Part shown: positions 39,626 through 43,207 of the stretch, piece by piece | Position numbering within the stretch: position 1 is the first letter of the stretch | Layout: every line of letters starts with the position of its first letter | Source: Bradyrhizobium sp. BR 10289 | GTDB taxonomy: Bacteria; Pseudomonadota; Alphaproteobacteria; Rhizobiales; Xanthobacteraceae | Length of the DNA: 43,207 nt | Reading direction: 5' to 3' | NCBI RefSeq assembly: GCF_019455385.1 | Contig: NZ_JACOFR010000043.1 | Coordinates: 1 to 43,207, forward strand | Notes under the pieces: generated by a model | Seen by the model: the letters and a program-made list of their open reading frames with translations, nothing else | Told to the model about the DNA's origin: nothing | Databases searched by the model: none | Program-made: the position numbers and the translations under genes

Positions 39626-39660
39626 CGTGCCGCCCTTAAAAGGCGGCACGTTTCGTTTTC
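39626..39660 (+). terminator. Terminator-like hairpin at the 5' end of the argD leader
   Basis: CGTGCCGCC (39626-39634) and GGCGGCACG (39642-39650) form a perfect 9-bp stem with a 7-base AT-rich loop, followed by TTTCGTTTTC. This has the form of an intrinsic terminator but lies directly after the argD promoter. It may act as an attenuator, a protective 5' hairpin, or the end of a transcript coming from further left. Confidence 0.6.
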
Positions 39661-39724
39661 CGGGCCGGTTGATGGTGCGTTGCGCAATGCACGCTCACGC
39701 CGTCCGCAACATCAAGTGACCGTC

Positions 39725-40933
39725 ATGACTAACAGCGCAGCGCCGCATTTGCTCCCGGTTTTCGCCAGGTCCGACCTCGGTTTCGAGCGCGGCGAAGGCT
39801 GCTGGCTGATTGCAACCAATGGCGATCGCTATCTCGATTTTACCTCCGGCGTCGCCGTGAACGCGCTCGGCCATGCCCATCCCGCGCTGGTCAAGGCGTT
39901 GCAGGAACAGGCGACCAAGCTCTGGCACATGTCGAACCTGTTCCAGAGTCCTGACGGCGAGAAGCTCGCCGCACGCCTTTGCAACGAGAGCTTCGCGGAC
40001 TTCGTGTTCTTCTGCAATTCCGGCGCGGAGGCCCTGGAGGGCGTGATCAAGCTGGTCCGCCATCATCACTTCTCGAAGGGCCATCCGGAGCGCTATCGCA
40101 TCATCACTTTCGAAGGCGCCTTCCACGGCCGCACGTTGGCAACGCTCGCTGCGACCGGCTCGGCGAAATATCTCGAAGGTTTTGGCCCGCCGATGGACGG
40201 TTTCGACCAAGTCCCGCACGGCGATATCGAAGCGGTCAAGAAGGCGATCGGCCCGCAGACCGCGGGCATCCTGATCGAGCCGATCCAGGGCGAAGGCGGC
40301 GTGCGTTCGGCGCCGGCCGGCTTCCTCAAGGCGTTGCGCCAGCTCTGTGACGAGAAGGGCCTGCTGCTCGCCTTCGACGAGGTGCAGACCGGCATGGGCC
40401 GCACCGGCGATCTGTTCGCGCATCGCCGCTCCGGCGTCACGCCCGACGTGATGTCGCTGGCGAAGGCGCTCGGCGGCGGTTTCCCGATCGGCGCGATCCT
40501 GGCGACTGCGGATGCGGCGAAGGGCATGGGCCCCGGCTCGCACGGCTCGACCTTTGGCGGCAATCCGCTGGCGATCGCGGCGGCCAACGCCGTGCTCGAC
40601 GTCATGCTCAAGCCCGGCTTCTTCGACCACGTGCAGAAGATGTCGCTGCTGCTCAAGCAGAAGCTCGCCTCGGTGATCGACCGCTACCCCGATGTCGTGA
40701 GCGAAGTGCGCGGCGAGGGCCTCTTGATCGGCATCAAGGCCGTGGTGCCCTCAGCCGATCTTGGCGCGGCGCTGCGCAACGAAAAGCTGCTGACGGTCGG
40801 TGCCGGCGACAATGTCGTGCGCTTCCTGCCGCCCTTGATCGTCACCGAAGCCGAGATCGAGGATAGCGTCGGGCGGCTCGAGCGCGCCTGCGCCGCGATC
40901 TCATCCAGCCAGACCAAGCGGGCGGCAAGCTGA
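39725..40933 (+). CDS. argD: Acetylornithine/aspartate aminotransferase family protein ArgD
   Basis: This 402-residue PLP enzyme converts N-acetylglutamate semialdehyde to N-acetylornithine in arginine synthesis. Class III aminotransferase motifs are clear: YLDFTSGVAVNALGHAHP near the start, CNSGAEALEGVIKL, FEGAFHGRT, EPIQGEGGV, LAFDEVQTGMGRTG and the PLP lysine in SLAKALGGGFPIGA. The ATG at 39725 is preferred; the frame is open for 36 codons upstream but reads Arg/Ala-rich and starts inside the leader hairpin region. The stop overlaps the argF start by one base (TGATG). Confidence 0.94.
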   Translation: MTNSAAPHLLPVFARSDLGFERGEGCWLIATNGDRYLDFTSGVAVNALGHAHPALVKALQEQATKLWHMSNLFQSPDGEKLAARLCNESFADFVFFCNSGAEALEGVIKLVRHHHFSKGHPERYRIITFEGAFHGRTLATLAATGSAKYLEGFGPPMDGFDQVPHGDIEAVKKAIGPQTAGILIEPIQGEGGVRSAPAGFLKALRQLCDEKGLLLAFDEVQTGMGRTGDLFAHRRSGVTPDVMSLAKALGGGFPIGAILATADAAKGMGPGSHGSTFGGNPLAIAAANAVLDVMLKPGFFDHVQKMSLLLKQKLASVIDRYPDVVSEVRGEGLLIGIKAVVPSADLGAALRNEKLLTVGAGDNVVRFLPPLIVTEAEIEDSVGRLERACAAISSSQTKRAAS

Positions 40934-41856
40934 TGAGCAAGTCCCCGAAGCACTTTCTGGACATCAACGAGCTCCCGTTGTCGGAGCTCAAGAGCATGCT
41001 CGACGCCTCCACCGCGATGAAGGCGAAGCAGAAGGCGCATCAGCCGGTCAGGCCGCTCGAAGGCAAGACGCTGGCGATGATTTTCGAGCGTCCCTCGACG
41101 CGCACCCGCGTCTCGTTCGACGTCGCCATGCGCCAGCTCGGCGGCGAGCCCATCATGCTCACCGGCGCGGAGATGCAGCTCGGCCGCGGCGAGACCATCG
41201 CCGACACCGCGCGCGTGCTGTCGCGCTATGTCGATGCCATCATGATCCGCATCCTCAACCACGATGCGCTGCTCGAGCTTGCGGCCAACGCCACCGTGCC
41301 CGTCATCAACGGGCTGACGCGGCGCTCGCATCCCTGCCAGGTGATGGCCGACCTCATGACCTATCAGGAGCATCGCGGCCCGATCGAGGGCCGGACGGTG
41401 GCCTGGACCGGCGATGACAACAACGTTTTGGCATCGTGGGCCCACGCGGCCGAGCGCTTCAAGTTCCAGCTCAATGTCGCAACGCCGCCGGAACTCGCCC
41501 CGAAGAAGGCGATGCGCGACTTCATCAAGGCGACCGGCGCGTCGATCGTGCTCGGCACCGATCCGGAGGCCGCCGTGAAGGGCGCCGACTGCGTCGTCAC
41601 CGACACCTGGGTGTCGATGGGCGACAAGGAAGGCGAGCACCGCCACAACGTGCTCAAACCCTACCAGGTCAATGCCAAGCTGATGTCGCTGGCCAAGCCC
41701 GACGCGCTGTTCATGCACTGCCTGCCCGCCCATCGCGGCGAGGAAGTCACGGACGAGGTGATCGACGGCCCCCAATCGGTCGTGTTCGACGAGGCCGAAA
41801 ACCGCCTGCATGCGCAGAAGGGCATTCTGGCCTGGTGCTTTGACGCGGTGAAGTAG
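40933..41856 (+). CDS. argF: Ornithine carbamoyltransferase ArgF
   Basis: This 307-residue enzyme forms citrulline from ornithine and carbamoyl phosphate. The carbamoyl-phosphate loop is FERPSTRTRVSFD (about 51-63), with RRSHPCQVMADL near residue 130, DTWVSMGD, and the ornithine loop FMHCLPAHRGEEV. It is tightly coupled to argD. A palindromic repeat follows 8 bp after the stop and may end the transcript before hslO. Confidence 0.96.
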   Translation: MSKSPKHFLDINELPLSELKSMLDASTAMKAKQKAHQPVRPLEGKTLAMIFERPSTRTRVSFDVAMRQLGGEPIMLTGAEMQLGRGETIADTARVLSRYVDAIMIRILNHDALLELAANATVPVINGLTRRSHPCQVMADLMTYQEHRGPIEGRTVAWTGDDNNVLASWAHAAERFKFQLNVATPPELAPKKAMRDFIKATGASIVLGTDPEAAVKGADCVVTDTWVSMGDKEGEHRHNVLKPYQVNAKLMSLAKPDALFMHCLPAHRGEEVTDEVIDGPQSVVFDEAENRLHAQKGILAWCFDAVK

Positions 41857-41864
41857 CCTTTTCT

Positions 41865-41950
41865 CGTAGCCTGGATGAAGCGCAGCGAAATCCGGGTTTT
41901 TCGACGCGCGGGAAGATCCCCGGATTGCGCTGCGCTCCATCCGGGCTACG
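41865..41950. repeat. Palindromic repeat between argF and hslO
   Basis: CGTAGCCTGGATGAAGCGCA at 41865 and GCGCTCCATCCGGGCTACG closing at 41950 are inverted copies about 34 bp long with a few mismatches. This wording is typical of REP-type elements in Bradyrhizobium. It is a strong hairpin and a likely transcript end. Confidence 0.75.
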
Positions 41951-42023
41951 CAGGCCTCATCCCAGCGATGGGATGCGGGCGCGCCTCTTTCATTTTGCAT
42001 CGACCGACCCCAGATAACGCCCC

Positions 42024-43031
42024 ATGGTTTCCCAATCCCCTGACATGAAAACCGGGCCTGAAGGCCCGGTTCGCGCGCCATCCGCGGTTCCGATCGACGA
42101 TGCGGTGTTGCCCTACGAGGTCGACGCGCTCGACGTGCGCGGCCGCCTGGTGCGGCTCGGGCCGGCGCTCGACGACATCCTGACGAAGCATGATTATCCC
42201 GCGCCCGTCGGCAAGCTGCTCGGCGAGGCCATCGTGCTGACGACACTGCTCGGCTCGGCGCTGAAGTTCGAGGGCCGCTTCATTCTCCAGGCCCAGACCG
42301 ACGGCCCAGTGTCGTTCCTGGTGGTGGACTATCAGGCGCCCGATCGCCTGCGCGCCTATGCCCGTTTCGACGCCGCGCGCCTCGGCGACGCGAAAGATTC
42401 CGGCACGCTGCTCGGCCGCGGCCATCTCGCCATGACCATCGACCAGGGGCCGGACATGAGCCGCTACCAGGGCCTGGTCGCGCTCGAGGGCGGCAGCCTG
42501 GAAGATGCCGCTCACGAATATTTCCTGCGCTCCGAGCAGATCCCGACCAAGGTGCGTCTCGCGGTCGGCGAGGAATGGCGCTCGAGCGACGGCGGCAAGC
42601 ACCGCTGGCGCGCCGGCGGCATGCTGATGCAGTTCCTGCCGAAGGCACCCGAGCGCGCGCGGCAGGCGGACCTGCATCCCGGCGATGCGCCTGAAGGCGT
42701 CGAAGTGCACGCTGTTGCGGAAGACGACGCCTGGGTCGAGGCGCGCTCGCTGATCGAGACCGTCGAAGACGTCGAGTTGATCGATCCCGAGTTGTCCGGC
42801 GAGCGGCTGCTCTACCGCCTCTTCCACGAGCGCGGCGTGCGCGTGTTCAATCCGCTCTCGCTGAAGGCGCAATGCTCCTGCTCGCGCGACGCCGTCGCCT
42901 CGATGCTGAAGAGCTTCTCGCCCGACGACCGCGCCGCCATGGTCAAGGACGACAAGGTCGTCGTGACCTGCGAGTTCTGTAGCTCGGTGTATCAGTTCAC
43001 GCCGCACGAAGCGGGCGTGGAGGACGCGTAA
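42024..43031 (+). CDS. hslO: Redox-regulated chaperone Hsp33
   Basis: This 335-residue cytoplasmic chaperone is switched on by oxidation. The fold core is seen in VGKLLGEAIVLTTLLGSALK and LQAQTDGPVSFLVVDY. The zinc site is in the C-terminal third: CSCS (CxC) and CEFC (CxxC), the four cysteines that release zinc and form disulfides under stress. The N-terminal 25 residues are Pro-rich and longer than in E. coli. A later start is possible (ATG at 42045). Single gene, flanked by repeats. Confidence 0.94.
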   Translation: MVSQSPDMKTGPEGPVRAPSAVPIDDAVLPYEVDALDVRGRLVRLGPALDDILTKHDYPAPVGKLLGEAIVLTTLLGSALKFEGRFILQAQTDGPVSFLVVDYQAPDRLRAYARFDAARLGDAKDSGTLLGRGHLAMTIDQGPDMSRYQGLVALEGGSLEDAAHEYFLRSEQIPTKVRLAVGEEWRSSDGGKHRWRAGGMLMQFLPKAPERARQADLHPGDAPEGVEVHAVAEDDAWVEARSLIETVEDVELIDPELSGERLLYRLFHERGVRVFNPLSLKAQCSCSRDAVASMLKSFSPDDRAAMVKDDKVVVTCEFCSSVYQFTPHEAGVEDA

Positions 43032-43040
43032 ATCTATTCT

Positions 43041-43122
43041 TCGTCATTGCGAGCGCAGCGAAGCAATCCAGAATCCCTCTGCGCAAAGACTCTGGATTGT
43101 TTCGCTGCGCTCGCAATGACGA
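43041..43122. repeat. Palindromic repeat after hslO
   Basis: TCGTCATTGCGAGCGCAGCG (43041) and its inverted copy ending GCAATGACGA (43122) match in 31 of 32 positions around an 18-base centre. It can form a very stable hairpin and lies 10 bp after the hslO stop. Confidence 0.8.
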
Positions 43123-43154
43123 CTGTAGAGGCAGCGTCCGCCCCATCTCTCCCC

Positions 43155-43207
43155 GTCACCCTGAGGTGCTCGCCTCTTCGGCGAGCCTCGAAGGGCGACG
43201 GCCCCGC
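43155..43207. repeat. Start of another palindromic repeat, cut by the window edge
   Basis: GTCACCCTGAGGTGCTCGCC begins at 43155, with the inner hairpin GCTCGCC-TCTTC-GGCGAGC (43169-43187). CTTCG-rich wording and the outer arms (CACCCTGAGG) are those of dispersed elements in Bradyrhizobium. The partner end is outside the window. Confidence 0.55.

Noticed and set aside
1..43207. CRISPR array, tRNA, rRNA, transposase or prophage
   Set aside because: I saw no evenly spaced direct repeats, no cloverleaf-like sequence and no mobile-element protein; the repeats present are palindromic and dispersed.

Overview
The window is chromosomal DNA of an alphaproteobacterium, most probably a Bradyrhizobium or a close relative. 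The signs are high GC, a GcrA cell-cycle regulator, a LuxR/LuxI pair of the BjaR/BjaI type, a phoR-pstSCAB-phoU-phoB operon, and many short palindromic repeats between genes of the kind common in that genus. I see no tRNA, rRNA, CRISPR array, transposase or phage gene. The assignment to genus is inference from gene content; no search was run.

Layout. (1) 1-4113, minus strand: a LysR regulator, a shikimate/quinate dehydrogenase and a branched-chain-type ABC importer (binding protein, plus a permease cut by the window edge). This looks like a hydroaromatic uptake and oxidation unit. (2) 4183-7655, minus strand: kaiC-kaiB and an HWE-type PAS histidine kinase, a clock-like timer module without kaiA. 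(3) 7919-10224: small unknown ORFs around bjaR-bjaI, an acyl-homoserine-lactone quorum-sensing pair with a clear lux-box-like palindrome between the two genes. (4) 10620-13976: a complete livHMGF-type ABC importer lacking its own binding protein. (5) 14168-18053: a glutamine-synthetase-like ligase, a Rieske oxygenase and a divergent IclR regulator. (6) 18060-25827: a truncated haemoglobin and the aerobic benzoyl-CoA (box) pathway: boxR, benzoate-CoA ligase, an alpha/beta hydrolase, a DUF309 protein, boxC and boxB. (7) 26022-31736: a short-chain dehydrogenase, a polysaccharide deacetylase, an OmpA-family protein and several membrane or exported proteins. (8) 31782-38518: the phosphate regulon, with a Pho box ahead of pstS. 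(9) 38757-43031: gcrA, argD-argF and hslO (Hsp33).

How parts work together. The strongest new link is regulatory. The BoxR-type operator TGCA-N6-TGCA occurs twice ahead of boxC, and as three phased half-sites (two overlapping operators) ahead of the livHMGF importer 12 kb away. One 16-base operator is identical at both places, and a degenerate copy lies between boxR and the benzoate-CoA ligase gene. This suggests that the importer belongs to the BoxR regulon and carries benzoate or a related aromatic acid. BoxA (the reductase of the benzoyl-CoA epoxidase) and the later pathway enzymes are not in the window and must be encoded elsewhere if the pathway works.

Other signals are a KaiC that keeps hydroxyl residues at the positions of the cyanobacterial phosphosites, a catabolic-looking AroE with an NAD-type aspartate, a 25-bp palindrome in the Rieske/iclR divergent promoter, three GANTC methylation sites within 27 bp between gcrA and argD, and a promoter followed at once by a terminator-like hairpin in the argD leader.
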